Shown here one piece after another: positions 37,601-42,907 of a DNA stretch of 64,000 bases. Positions within the stretch are counted from its first letter, which is position 1. The number at the start of each line of letters is the position of its first letter. The DNA comes from Sanderia malayensis. Lineage: Eukaryota > Cnidaria > Scyphozoa > Semaeostomeae > Pelagiidae. Below the pieces are notes generated by a model that saw only the letters and a program-made list of their open reading frames with translations, was not told where the DNA came from and did no database searches. The position numbers and the translations under genes are program-made. The stretch is from assembly GCA_013076295.1 (NCBI GenBank), contig RQOL01000532.1, forward strand, positions 4,526,001 to 4,590,000. The letters are read 5' to 3'.

Positions 37601-38554
37601 ATAAAATGTACAGTTATCATAGGTTGACAACTCAACAAGTCCAAAGTCGATTGCATTTTTTAGCTCTATACTTTTCCCACGTTCTGCCATACGGAGGGGT
37701 TTTCTACACAAAGCAAGTTGTGAGAGAATGTGAAGCTCAGCTTCAGGCAACGCATTCATCACTCTTTGTAGTATAGTTGTAAAAGAGTCATTTGTAGCGA
37801 AAGTTCCCTCATGTTGTTTGGTTACATTCTGCATTGTCAAAATTAACTGCAAAATAGATGGATTTCCCTGCGATGAAGGGATCTCTTGTTGTAAGGTCTC
37901 CTTTGGCAACAATTTATCAGGCCTTTCCCAACTTTCGTACCAGAGACTCAGTTCATCGAAAGACAAACATTGGATGTCAAATATAACAAGAGAATCGTCA
38001 ATGTCTTTTTCATTCGCTGATATTAACTTAGATCCGATAAGTTTAGTTGACAGTGCACACGTGTGAATAAAGTTGGATAAGAATTTCCAAATTTTAAAGC
38101 CATTTGCATCTGCATCATCGATGAATAGTGCCTTGAATTTTTTCAGAACTTTACGGAGGCATTTGTGTTTTTCTTCTTGTGTTGAATCATATCTGGCAAG
38201 TATAGCAGAATCTCTTTCACAATCAAGTTCCCCGGCAACCAATGATATTGCATGATATAATGATTCAATTCCACATTCGTTTCTAGCATTGAAATACAGA
38301 ATAGGATAAATGTTGAGCTTCTCGGCGGTGACTCTAAAAATATTTTTCAGTACAAAACTTTTGCCTATTCCATGCTCTCCGCGTATCATAACGTTGTAAT
38401 TGGCACATTCTATACATGTTGCAACATCATTGATAATTCTTTGTCTTGATGTTGGAGTCTCGGTAATTGAATCTAGCTTTGAAGCATCTGTCATTGTTCT
38501 GATCAAAGTGTAATTTAAATCTCCAGGCATCAATTTTTCCAATATGCTCTCCAT
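4507..38554 (-). CDS. gene A: STAND NTPase - TPR-like repeats - alpha-kinase fusion (partial, eight exons joined)
   Basis: Predicted multi-domain signalling protein. In coding order the exons are 38554-37416, 30382-30271, 29146-28936, 27031-26637, 17983-17503, 9676-9053, 8240-8084 and 4646-4507. Every junction has a minus-strand AG acceptor and GT donor, and the phases match (2,0,1,0,1,1,2), giving one open frame of 3,259 nt (about 1,086 codons) still open at the last donor. Domains: residues about 1-380 are a P-loop NTPase of the NB-ARC/STAND type; about 380-770 are helical TPR-like repeats; about 780-985 are a Ser/Thr-rich, acidic linker; about 990-1086 begin an alpha-kinase domain. The remaining C-terminus must lie left of the window. 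Known alpha-kinases (eEF2K, ALPK1, myosin heavy-chain kinases) phosphorylate Ser/Thr, and STAND NTPases act as ligand-gated oligomerising switches. An immune or stress sensor role is inference. Confidence 0.82.
5375..6203 (-). pseudogene. left-arm copy: C-terminal half of multicopy TGCD/Cys-rich family protein
   Basis: Reverse-complement copy of the right-arm coding sequence. On the minus strand 6203-6009 reads a [19 protein letters not shown] segment, and 5593-5375 reads the WGW ... [15 protein letters not shown] ... CNRCKCR segment. The pieces are in the right order but separated by intron-like or degraded sequence and stops. I recall this protein type as widespread and unnamed in cnidarians and other invertebrates; its function is unknown to me. 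Confidence 0.7.
6340..7126 (+). pseudogene. right-arm copy: C-terminal half of multicopy TGCD/Cys-rich family protein
   Basis: Order along the arm: [19 protein letters not shown] near 6390-6445; then a segment of about 90 residues (6600-6828, containing [12 protein letters not shown] and [11 protein letters not shown]) preceded by a T-rich TTTTTCAG acceptor-like site; then WGQSLSPMQ and a Cys-rich motif [16 protein letters not shown] (6893-7126) preceded by another acceptor-like TTGTTGCAG. The acceptors suggest a once-spliced gene. Stops between blocks and the lack of an N-terminal half make it a remnant. An element at 33.8-34.3 kb carries what looks like the N-terminal half of the same family. 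Confidence 0.7.
7578..8083 (-). other. intron of gene A, no element recognised
   Basis: AT-rich sequence between the palindrome and exon 7. No alpha-kinase exon and no transposon motif was found here. Confidence 0.5.
8084..8240 (-). CDS. gene A exon 7: N-lobe of alpha-kinase domain
   Basis: A 157 nt exon with acceptor ATATTTGTAG and donor GAAG|gtgagt. It encodes [17 protein letters not shown] and then F-x2[14 protein letters not shown]. That arrangement matches the beginning of alpha-kinase domains: a W/Y-rich opening strand, then F-x(2-3)-G-(A/G)-x-R-x-(A/V) and a following aromatic strand. It ends in phase 2 within an Arg codon completed by exon 8. The link to exon 6 is by phase and proximity (0.8 kb intron). 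Confidence 0.82.
9053..9676 (-). CDS. gene A exon 6: Ser/Thr-rich acidic linker
   Basis: A 624 nt exon with acceptor CTTTTTAG and donor ACATG|gtaggt. It encodes about 208 residues rich in Ser, Thr, Glu and Asp (for example [15 protein letters not shown]), with no recognisable fold, so it is probably a disordered linker between the helical repeats and the kinase. Several Ser/Thr clusters could be autophosphorylation sites, which is speculation. It joins exon 5 (phase 1, Gly codon) and exon 7 (phase 1, Glu codon) in frame. Confidence 0.78.
10094..12776 (+). mobile_element. Penelope-like element (PLE) with GIY-YIG-type C-terminus, degraded
   Basis: A retroelement encoding a Penelope-type reverse transcriptase. 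Conserved blocks lie in order in shifting frames: an N-terminal [11 protein letters not shown] ... KLRRSI block (10330-10420); [13 protein letters not shown] and [11 protein letters not shown] (10940-11025); [16 protein letters not shown] (11125-11170); [17 protein letters not shown] (11513-11565); the catalytic RYVDDIN (11630-11652); then a C-terminal [12 protein letters not shown] segment (12210-12245). Cys-rich [12 protein letters not shown] and YEISCNE (12400-12480) match the region leading into the GIY-YIG endonuclease of some PLEs, and a degraded GRTFGR-like stretch and a [17 protein letters not shown] tail follow (12660-12705). At least six frameshifts mean it is dead. It lies in the intron between gene A exons 5 and 6. 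Confidence 0.85.
12621..12673. repeat. fold-back palindrome, 24 bp perfect arms
   Basis: The arm ttccggtaatgttcattttg plus aagt (12621-12644) is followed by a 5 bp loop and its exact reverse complement (12650-12673). The right arm is coding sequence of the PLE tail, so the left arm is an inverted copy inserted next to it. Confidence 0.85.
12780..13392. other. no feature recognised
   Basis: AT-rich sequence between the Penelope remnant and the BEL/Pao LTR, within a gene A intron. Only short frames without domains are present. Confidence 0.4.
13393..13572 (-). repeat. BEL/Pao 3' LTR (uninterrupted copy)
   Basis: About 180 bp from TGTCACGATTAG to TAGACACA, colinear with 15912-16393 apart from a 298 bp MITE present only in the other copy. 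The exact 3' boundary is uncertain because similarity continues for two or three bases. Confidence 0.75.
13573..13685 (+). repeat. solo terminal fragment of the 27.3-28.5 kb TIR element family
   Basis: Begins cgttactaaaagacggaac and continues with repeated ccaagaaca-type words, then gtataaataatcg. The same order occurs, on the opposite strand, at the right end of the element near 28400-28520 and less completely near 27340-27420. It appears to have landed at the inner edge of the BEL LTR. Confidence 0.6.
13688..14609 (-). pseudogene. BEL/Pao reverse transcriptase fragments
   Basis: On the minus strand, 14609-14385 encodes a segment with [10 protein letters not shown] and [10 protein letters not shown], characteristic of the BEL/Pao reverse-transcriptase N-terminus. 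14168-13965 encodes [14 protein letters not shown] and a YVVDVISGA block, the place of the family's YVDDLI-G motif, with Val replacing the first catalytic Asp. 13990-13688 gives YYKWHSN, ILG-like [13 protein letters not shown] and further conserved blocks. Frameshifts and the catalytic substitution mark it as non-functional. Confidence 0.82.
14620..15664 (-). pseudogene. BEL/Pao gag and protease fragments
   Basis: Minus-strand 15364-15113 contains [20 protein letters not shown], a signature of the gag-like domain (DUF1759 type) of BEL/Pao elements, preceded by a Glu/Lys-rich coiled segment (to about 15660) that starts [16 protein letters not shown]. Lower down (15050-14640), frameshifted fragments resemble the DUF1758 aspartic-protease region. 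Several stops interrupt it. Confidence 0.72.
15912..16393 (-). repeat. BEL/Pao 5' LTR containing a MITE
   Basis: Matches the 180 bp LTR at 13393-13572 in two halves, 15912-16000 and 16303-16393, separated by a 298 bp inserted element. The MITE therefore arrived after the LTR pair had formed. Confidence 0.78.
16003..16300. repeat. TA-target MITE, CCGTATTTC ends (AATAAACGCCCC family)
   Basis: The ends are CCGTATTTC at 16003 and gaaatacgg ending at 16300, followed by TA. The interior repeats words such as cgattaaacgc and aataaacgcccc. A reverse-complement fragment of its middle occurs at about 55330-55475. No coding potential. It fits a mariner-type MITE by its TA-like target. Confidence 0.8.
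16620..16985. repeat. AACCCGGGTT-rich hairpin repeat
   Basis: Contains at least five copies of AACCCGGGTT or close variants in alternating orientation, joined by GTTCGCCCCGGGTT and by TTACACTAC / GTAGTGTAAA pairs. It looks like a short MITE with internal sub-repeats, possibly two overlapping copies. No coding potential. Confidence 0.6.
17503..17983 (-). CDS. gene A exon 5: helical repeats and acidic tail
   Basis: A 481 nt exon with acceptor ATTATTTGCAG and donor ACAG|gtgaga. It encodes [17 protein letters not shown] and further helical sequence with many Leu, Ala and Cys residues, then a charged segment containing [13 protein letters not shown]. Phase 0 in and phase 1 out match its neighbours. 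The frame is open throughout, in contrast to the transposon debris on both sides. Confidence 0.83.
17984..19030. other. gene A intron with a 22 bp tandem duplication
   Basis: No gene or recognisable element. A 22 bp unit containing atctaaatgtgtaattacc is duplicated at 18015-18036 and 18039-18060, just upstream (in gene A orientation) of exon 5. Confidence 0.5.
20796..20889. repeat. perfect fold-back palindrome, 47 bp arms, no spacer
   Basis: Left arm 20796-20842 and right arm 20843-20889 are reverse complements with a single mismatch and no loop; the centre is gacatttaaatgtc. It sits in the Gypsy II reverse transcriptase start and duplicates its coding sequence in inverted orientation, disrupting the frame. 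Confidence 0.92.
21515..21558. repeat. fold-back palindrome, 20 bp perfect arms
   Basis: tgaggtcaggacaactggga (21515-21534), a 4 bp loop gttc, then the exact reverse complement (21539-21558). It lies between the gag and protease regions of Gypsy II. Confidence 0.9.
22480..23560. other. no gene recognised between two Gypsy remnants
   Basis: AT-rich sequence that may contain LTR material of either Gypsy copy, but I could not match a direct-repeat pair by eye. Confidence 0.35.
23569..26180 (-). mobile_element. Gypsy LTR retrotransposon remnant I (gag-pol)
   Basis: A second Gypsy copy in the same orientation. On the minus strand a degraded gag precedes a protease-like RFLVD-x-A segment (25380-25340). 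The reverse transcriptase follows: a PLVF/L-x-PDQLA-type start, NPPDWHLI near 24890, a DYCALNN-like block near 24730, AAQTFQRFI near 24680 and an [23 protein letters not shown] stretch near 24580. The far end (23700-23640) gives [13 protein letters not shown], typical of the C-terminal tail of these polyproteins. Many stops and frameshifts mean it is an old copy. RNase H and integrase are largely missing. It appears related to remnant II. Confidence 0.75.
26276..26313. repeat. fold-back palindrome, 16 bp perfect arms
   Basis: taatgtggacttcaat (26276-26291), a 6 bp loop, then the exact reverse complement (26298-26313). It lies between Gypsy I and gene A exon 4. Confidence 0.8.
26637..27031 (-). 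CDS. gene A exon 4: TPR-like helical repeats
   Basis: A 395 nt exon with acceptor TTTTCTTACAG and donor AAG|gtaaga, both strong. It encodes about 131 residues. [18 protein letters not shown] has the TPR consensus spacing (G, L, A and F at the usual positions), followed by [17 protein letters not shown]. It joins exon 3 (phase 1) and exon 5 (phase 0) without a stop. The 8.7 kb intron downstream contains two Gypsy remnants. Confidence 0.85.
27325..28522 (-). mobile_element. TIR-flanked element carrying a multicopy invertebrate protein fragment
   Basis: Near 27330-27400 the plus strand reads gcccgctcttat, gttactaaaaagcggaac and agcccaagaac. Near 28522-28395 the minus strand reads ggcccgtcgttactaaaaag, ccgaacaacc and cccaagaac. 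These are imperfect terminal inverted repeats of about 100 bp. Between them is the coding remnant described separately. It lies in the intron between gene A exons 3 and 4. The fragment at 13573-13685 is a solo end of the same family. Confidence 0.65.
27535..28270 (-). pseudogene. fragment of multicopy protein with HALKCKKGG and ARLDV motifs (possible nuclease-like domain)
   Basis: Blocks in order on the minus strand: [20 protein letters not shown] (28255-28195), [18 protein letters not shown] (28130-28075) followed by [12 protein letters not shown], a PVTGEAF ... [16 protein letters not shown] segment (about 27990-27900, frameshifted), then [18 protein letters not shown] and [17 protein letters not shown] (27800-27715). 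I recall this block order at the C-terminal end of reverse-transcriptase-bearing or otherwise repetitive proteins in corals and other marine invertebrates. The D ... FFDVRV pattern of intact members would fit a PD-(D/E)XK-like nuclease, but that is inference. Frameshifts and stops make it a pseudogene. Confidence 0.68.
28936..29146 (-). CDS. gene A exon 3: start of TPR-like helical region
   Basis: A 211 nt exon with acceptor TTATTGCAG and donor AAG|gtaaat. It reads [19 protein letters not shown] and onward, with the small-residue spacing of helix-turn-helix repeats (G-Y-DAA pattern). It ends one base into a Gly codon that exon 4 completes in frame. Known TPR or TPR-like arrays act as protein-interaction or ligand-sensing surfaces next to STAND NTPases; here that role is inferred. 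Confidence 0.8.
29147..30270 (-). other. short gene A intron without recognised element
   Basis: AT-rich, only short frames without domains. Together with the 0.8 kb intron between exons 6 and 7 it is one of the two gene A introns that contain no obvious transposon. Confidence 0.5.
30271..30382 (-). CDS. gene A exon 2
   Basis: A 112 nt exon. The acceptor is preceded by a T-rich tract ending TTTTGACAG and the donor is CAG|gtaata. Its first base completes the Trp codon split at the exon 1 donor, and 37 in-frame codons follow ([18 protein letters not shown] near its start). It is helical in character and probably links the NTPase to the repeat region. It ends in phase 0, matching exon 3. Its assignment rests on splice-phase continuity rather than a known domain. 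Confidence 0.75.
31005..31616 (+). repeat. left arm of large inverted repeat around the assembly gap
   Basis: Reverse-complement match to 32446-32837 and, further out, to 34999-35150. Examples are gatcttcacagtgaaaagcc at about 31238 against ggcttttcactgtgaagatc at about 32785, and catgaaattttacatag in the outer part. Identity is visibly lower than for the giant palindrome (many substitutions), so the duplication is old. Confidence 0.78.
31948..32047. other. assembly gap, 100 N
   Basis: A run of exactly 100 N between the two arms of an inverted repeat, so the true spacer length is unknown. Inverted repeats commonly break assemblies. Confidence 0.99.
33305..33480 (-). pseudogene. LINE C-terminal fragment
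   Basis: The minus strand reads [20 protein letters not shown] followed by PHEIR ... FKNALNPFL. The G-x-WN/S-x-LP ... FK-x-L pattern ends many CR1/L2-type LINE proteins. It is a fragment only and lies inside the nested TIR element. Confidence 0.55.
33780..34770 (+). pseudogene. N-terminal-half-like fragment of the TGCD/Cys-rich multicopy family, with acidic tail
   Basis: Plus-strand pieces in order: [20 protein letters not shown] and [12 protein letters not shown] (33868-33970), [15 protein letters not shown] (33998-34045), [20 protein letters not shown] with RFVDYVQQQ (34210-34300), then an acidic end ([16 protein letters not shown] ... SDNPEYFP) stopping near 34765. From memory, these blocks precede the TGCD ... 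GKGKK block in intact invertebrate family members. Several stops are present. Confidence 0.55.
35525..36785 (+). repeat. dispersed repeat family R, copy b (with nested MITE)
   Basis: Starts acaagctcgtaacccaaagt (as at 45988), passes agcactcttcgcccggagtg, is interrupted at 35613-36195, resumes at cgaccaaaac, and runs through gggacgcggagtgacgtcat, ggaggtaccca, aaaagattcgccctta and gattcaaggtgaaatt to about 36785. Its order matches copy c, allowing the full family (about 700 bp) to be reconstructed by comparison. Non-coding. Confidence 0.75.
35613..36195. repeat. hAT-like MITE, AGGGTTGGTA ends
   Basis: The left end agggttggta (35621) and right end taccaaccctg (36187) are inverted repeats. CAGGGTTGG is a classic hAT terminus, although the left copy lacks a clean CA. 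The interior repeats tattgccaa / ttgccaaaa words and is non-coding. It splits repeat copy b where copy c is continuous. A clean 8 bp target duplication was not seen. Confidence 0.65.
37295..37335. repeat. fold-back palindrome, 17 bp arms
   Basis: ataacgaccgacttgct (37295-37311), a 7 bp loop, then its reverse complement with one mismatch (37319-37335). It lies in intron 1 of gene A, about 80 bp beyond the exon 1 donor. Confidence 0.78.
37416..38554 (-). CDS. gene A exon 1: STAND/NB-ARC-like NTPase domain
   Basis: Encodes the nucleotide-binding module. A Walker A loop GEHGIGKSF lies about 55 residues after the chosen ATG at 38554. A Walker B-like ALFIDDADA follows about 100 residues later, and a GNPSIL motif resembles the NB-ARC GxP motif. 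Helical, winged-helix-like sequence follows. The ATG at 38554 (MESILEK) is used because sequence further upstream (38600-38665) reads as a hydrophobic stretch but looks like a polypyrimidine tract ending in TTTTGAG, so exon 1 could instead be an internal exon starting near 38598. The donor is TG|gtaatg at 37416, leaving phase 2, which joins exon 2 to make a Trp codon. No transposase or LTR motif is present, and the 1.1 kb frame is intact, unlike the surrounding decayed repeats. Confidence 0.88.
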
Positions 38555-38980
38555 CTTGCTATGATTCTCAATAATCTTCTCTTTGAAATTGCTCAAAATA
38601 AACAAAAGGGCAAGAAAGTGAATATATTTGAAACACAATTTTAATAAACTTAAAAGATATGTCATACATATTAGAAGATTAATGCATATCTAGTTCATTA
38701 ACAAAAAACTTCTGCGCACTTCTACCATTAATCAGCGCATTTTTTAAGAAATTTCAACTACTGGCGAAAATTTGCAAAAACGGCCCAAAAGTGTAATAAC
38801 AAAAGGAAGCACACAGGTCTATGCCGATGTAAAACACACTATCTTAATTAAAGAATTTTCGTAGTTACATACAATTTATAAGGAACCCCTTTATAAGTAA
38901 ACTACTGTTATGTGGGTCGTTGTTAACTACAATTGTTATCTTGTATTTGACACGTATTTGTTTACAGTATTGTTAAGTAT

Positions 38981-39115
38981 GAGCGTGGTTGGCTGGTGCA
39001 CCCGCTTGAAAGTGTGAAGGCGCGTGCCAATCCACACTAGGGTCCCAGGTGCACAAGAATGGAGCACCATGTCACCACGCTTGTTTTGATTATTATTGTG
39101 AACATAAATAAAGTA
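38981..39115 (+). repeat. possible tRNA-derived SINE fragment
   Basis: GAGCGTGGTTGGCTGGTGCA resembles a degraded box A region, a GGGTCCCAGG stretch lies where a box B would be, and CCACGCTTG can pair with the first bases. A taaagtaaagtaa tail follows. No proper box B or cloverleaf could be drawn, so this is weak. Confidence 0.25.
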
Positions 39116-39166
39116 AAGTAAGAGAGTAGAGTTGAGTTGGGTTAGTAAGAGAGAGTAAGCAGTCTG

Positions 39167-40600
39167 TCAGCCTCGGGGAGTTGAAGAGAAGACAAGTGGT
39201 ACAGTGACGGCCTTCGGGTCAGCTGTACCGCACCGCAAAAAGTTCGTTGTCTTTATTGCGTCAAACCTTAGCGTTATCAAGGATGATCGTTTCACATTTT
39301 TGATGTTGCTGTAATGCGAGACTGTTCTTGCTGTAAGGGTTAGTGCTAAGAAAGATGCCAGAAACTTTTTCATGATGCCTTGACTGGCTTGCGTCATTTT
39401 TCGCAATTGAAGGGCGTATACAGTTTCTGTGTCCTCAGCATCAACGCTCTCTACCTCAGAAACCTTGCCCACGAAGAACAAACATCAGAAACAAACTGTT
39501 CTAACACTTTGCTACCAAAAATTGTATTGGCACTTTCCTGTATTGGCACTTTCCCTAACAGTTGTAACGCCAACCAGCTTTTCCGTGTCTGCATTCACCG
39601 TTTCCAAACAACGGATCAGTGAGTCTAACAGTTCAGCAGCACCACTCTTGTCGCTGCTTGCAACTCCAAGAAATGCAGTTATAACGCAGACTTCATCGAT
39701 TGGCACATACCTCGCTGTTATGAACTTAGAGTCAAATTGCTGTTTATCAGAACTGTCACATTTAGTTCATTCAACCTCGTTTCAATTTGTTTAATCTCGT
39801 TTTCATGTTGTATATCTAATCTAATGTTTCGCTTTTCCCACGCTATAATTCATCATTTTTGCATTGTCTTGTCATTTTCTGGTATTTTCTCAAAGATTTC
39901 AGTGTTTAACAGTATATTAATTAATATTTCTTCTTGCGTTTACGTTCACACTGTTGTTTCTAATTGATTTATAGTTTTGTTCGTTTGACCTGTAGCTGTA
40001 ATATAAATAACCGTTGCCTGTAAGTCCAGTTAGTTGATTTTGGAACAAGCATAAAACTAGTATTCAAATTCTCTTTGCCTTGCGTTTTGTCTGTGACAGA
40101 ACTTCCATCAATTTGCAAGGAATAACAAATGCAGTTTTTCAATTCAGCTGCAACTTTTTCCATTTCAAATTTGACAACAATATTTCTCATTTCAGCATAG
40201 GTGACGGGATCTCGGTAATGATAAAAACTTGACTTCTCAAAACCAACAAAATCAGCACCCCACCCTTCAGATTGAAAAACTTGCATTAAATTATTGCTAT
40301 GTTCGAAAGAAAGAGATCTTGATGGCCAGCTTCTTGCACTTAGTGTTTCGGCTCTGCAGTCATTTTGGGCATCCACAGCCAATCTAAGAAGAAACTCCAA
40401 TGTTTCTTTCTTGTGTTTTTCAATCATCCTCACCCATGGATGATCTGTTGACATACTCTTCCGTGTATCTTTGTGTTCCTTCAACCTTTTGGATTCATTG
40501 TGGGAAGGCAACTCTAAATCATCTATAATCTATTTCAGTTTTTCTATTCCGTCAATTCGTACTCCAGATGCCATTGGCAGGGGTGCATTAACATAGAATT
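39167..40600 (-). pseudogene. hAT-like (ZNF862/DUF4371-type) transposase remnant
   Basis: On the minus strand 40511-39969 encodes LRLAVDAQNDCRAETLSARS, WPSRSL, then FYHYRDPVTYAEM and EMEKVAAELKNCICYSLQID followed by GSS. These blocks match the core of hAT-like transposases of the ZNF862/KRBA2-like group. A frameshifted continuation (39706-39512) has FLGVASSDKSGAAELLDSLI and VGVTTVRESANTG, the expected next block, with V-R replacing the usual D-G. The C-terminal dimerisation region is not recognisable. It lies upstream of gene A exon 1. Confidence 0.78.
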
Positions 40601-40642
40601 TTAGAACCTGTTCCTCGTATTTCATATACAACTCACATGTCA

Positions 40643-40969
40643 TTACCTGGCGTCGCTTGGGTCTATTGCTGCCCAAAAGAGTTGTAGATTAGTGGTGGCT
40701 TCCTTTTGAAAACCGGTGTCATAAGATACCCACCCCCATCCCAGAACATCACTGCGTGCCTTTGCAATCAGCAAAAAATATGAGAGAAGAGAGGTGAGTC
40801 TGTCCACCACATGTTTGATTGTAACAGAAGCAAAGATCGCCTGCGCCGCAGCCCAGGTGGGAATCATGTTATGCAGGGTTTCCTGGATACTGGATAGCGA
40901 AGTCTCTAAGGAATCTAGGCCGGCATTAAGCATCGGTCTCTCAGGAGTTTGCTGATTTTCTGCTGCCAT
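40643..40969 (-). CDS. unassigned fragment, DIRS gag-like by pattern
   Basis: A 109-codon minus-strand frame starting ATG at 40969 (MAAENQQTPERPMLNAGL), ending with GWGWVSYDTGFQKEA ... LFWAAIDPSDA. The W-x-YD-x-F-x-x-A ... W-x-x-I-D spacing resembles gag-like proteins of tyrosine-recombinase retroelements, but this is pattern memory only. It directly adjoins the hAT remnant and could instead belong to it. Confidence 0.35.
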   Translation of the reverse strand: MAAENQQTPERPMLNAGLDSLETSLSSIQETLHNMIPTWAAAQAIFASVTIKHVVDRLTSLLSYFLLIAKARSDVLGWGWVSYDTGFQKEATTNLQLFWAAIDPSDAR

Positions 40970-41558
40970 TTTTCAATAAACAAAAGTAAGGAACAAACTC
41001 ACCAATTTCTTTTTCAAGATGTTGCTCTGAAGCTTGTCTTAAGACTTTGTAGAATGTGGTCACCTTCACCCGAATTTTCGTGGTAAATCAGCGCGGAAAA
41101 TCTAGTGTCTTCAAATAGTGGTATAAACAGGTTTTTTTTTTTTTAAATACCGTCACAAGAAAAATAGACTTGCTGTCAAAAATAGACTTCCTGTCTTCCG
41201 GTAGTCGATTTAGTATAATTGTGAAATAAAATTTGAGGTTAGCCACTTTGACAGTTTCTTTGAGAAAAAACCCTGTCTAACAATTGTACAACGAAAGTGG
41301 AATGAACAACTTACACGTTTAAGAAAATTGTGCTCGCGAAATGCGAAATTCTGTACAGCTATATACCCCAAGAGTTGCTCGAGAAAAGGTGCCGCACAAG
41401 TGTAAATATGGATTCGGAATTCTTCTATACCCTGGTGTGAAGAATGTTGATAAACTGTGTATAAGGGCTCATATCTGCCCTGTCATAACAATAATCAATA
41501 TGACAACTTTGCACATGAAAGCAACTATTTCTTGACCATTAACTCTGCCTAATCAATA

Positions 41559-41876
41559 TTAGCCAGCATTTAACGCAATGGGGCGAAGCTGCTTTCTGCA
41601 GTTCAATGGCATTTTCATATTAGTGGCAATTTTACTCTTTATTATCTGATGAATGTCAGCAGTTTCTTCAGCGGCTTGTTCTTTCAAAACTTTTTCTTCT
41701 CTCAAAATTACATGAGTTCTGCTCTCATGAACATGTTCATTTATATGTGCTTTCAATCGTTTGAGGGTATTGGGAAGATTTTCAAAAAACTCAAAAAGTT
41801 CATAGTCATGACACAGCAACTTGAACATATTAATATCTTCACGTGTAAAGCCCTCCTTTTCGTTGTTCTTCTTCCT
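41559..41876 (-). CDS. candidate exon or element fragment of unknown origin
   Basis: After an acceptor-like GGTTGTAAAG, the minus strand reads an open, protein-like frame (EGFTREDINMFKLLCHDYEL, then FEFFENLPNTLKRLKAHINE). It is charged and helical with a possible donor at AAAGA|gtaaaa, or it reads on to a stop at 41559. It does not join gene A exon 1 in phase. Domain unknown; it may be a transposase fragment. Confidence 0.3.
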   Translation of the reverse strand, partial: RKKNNEKEGFTREDINMFKLLCHDYELFEFFENLPNTLKRLKAHINEHVHESRTHVILREEKVLKEQAAEETADIHQIIKSKIATNMKMPLNCRKQLRPIALNAG

Positions 41877-42087
41877 TTACAACCAAATTCGGAAACCATT
41901 GCGTTTTTCAATCACAAGGTCCTTTGTTTCTGCAATTGAAGCTTCTGGTGTCAATGTAGGTGGTAAGTGCAAGGACTCAGCCAGGGCTTGAGTAAGATAC
42001 TCATTCAGGCCTTGGCTGAGCCGTTTTCAGAGATGAAATTTTTTGGAAATATGCAGGATAGAGCTGCCAAAAATTTCATTCCTTTAA

Positions 42088-42419
42088 TCGGAGAAACTTT
42101 CACGAGATAAACTTTCGCGAGGCGAAAAACTTGCGAAATATTTTGGACAAACTTTCGCGAATTTACAAATCGACAAAATTTTGCGAGATAAACTTTCGCG
42201 AATAGAGAAATTATGTAAAATATTTTACATATTTCTGTACATTTGAACAGGTTTCACAGATATAACTGGTTAAGCTTTCGCGAATGTGAGTTTCAGAAAA
42301 CTTTCGCGAGATAAATTTTCGCGAATTGCATTTTTGAAAAAATTCGCGCGTCAAACTTTCGCGAAAATGGCCAAAATTCGCAAAATTCGCGAAAGTTTAT
42401 CTCGCGAAAGTTTCTCCGA
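42088..42419. repeat. TTAA-target MITE with TTTCGCGA sub-repeats
   Basis: TCGGAGAAACTTTC at the left end and its reverse complement at the right end are flanked on both sides by TTAA (42084-42087 and 42420-42423), as in piggyBac- and Kolobok-type elements. The interior repeats aaactttcgcga about eight times in both orientations. Non-coding, 332 bp. Confidence 0.85.
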
Positions 42420-42907
42420 TTAAAGTATATGACACCAAATGTCATAACAGCAGGTTTCGCGACTAAAAAATTTAAAATTACAACGGCGCAAACATGACAC
42501 AACATAAATACAAAATATTTTTACACAAGATGTCTTTTGAGTTGAACATTGTATGGTAGAAATTTGAGACAAATTGTTCCCAAGAACTTTTCCAAAAAAG
42601 TATTTTGCTTAGTGGATTACTTTTTTTGTATATAAAAAAGGTATCTAATATTTCAAAGGATAATGAAAAAATAAACACAGATTGAAATGAAAAAGTAAAA
42701 CCCATTAGGAACTGCAGTATCAGTAATTATAGAATGACTTCACCTGTGGGTTTAGGCAGGCTTGGGATGGCCAAGAGTTATATCGTATTGGAAAACTTGA
42801 GCTTTGGAAACAGAAATAATACAATTATGCAAATTATTCCTTCCTATTTGACCAGCTATTTATCATTATTCCCCAACTTTACATTTCAGCATTTACAGAT
42901 TCAAAGT

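Noticed and set aside
38598..38665. N-terminal extension of gene A exon 1 with a hydrophobic, signal-peptide-like stretch
   Set aside because: The hydrophobic codons come from a T-rich tract ending in an AG, more like an intron 3' end than a signal peptide. The ATG at 38554 is preferred.
42088..42419. Possible CRISPR-like array from repeated TTTCGCGA words
   Set aside because: Repeats are short, irregularly spaced and in both orientations, and the block is bounded by inverted repeats and TTAA, so it is a MITE.
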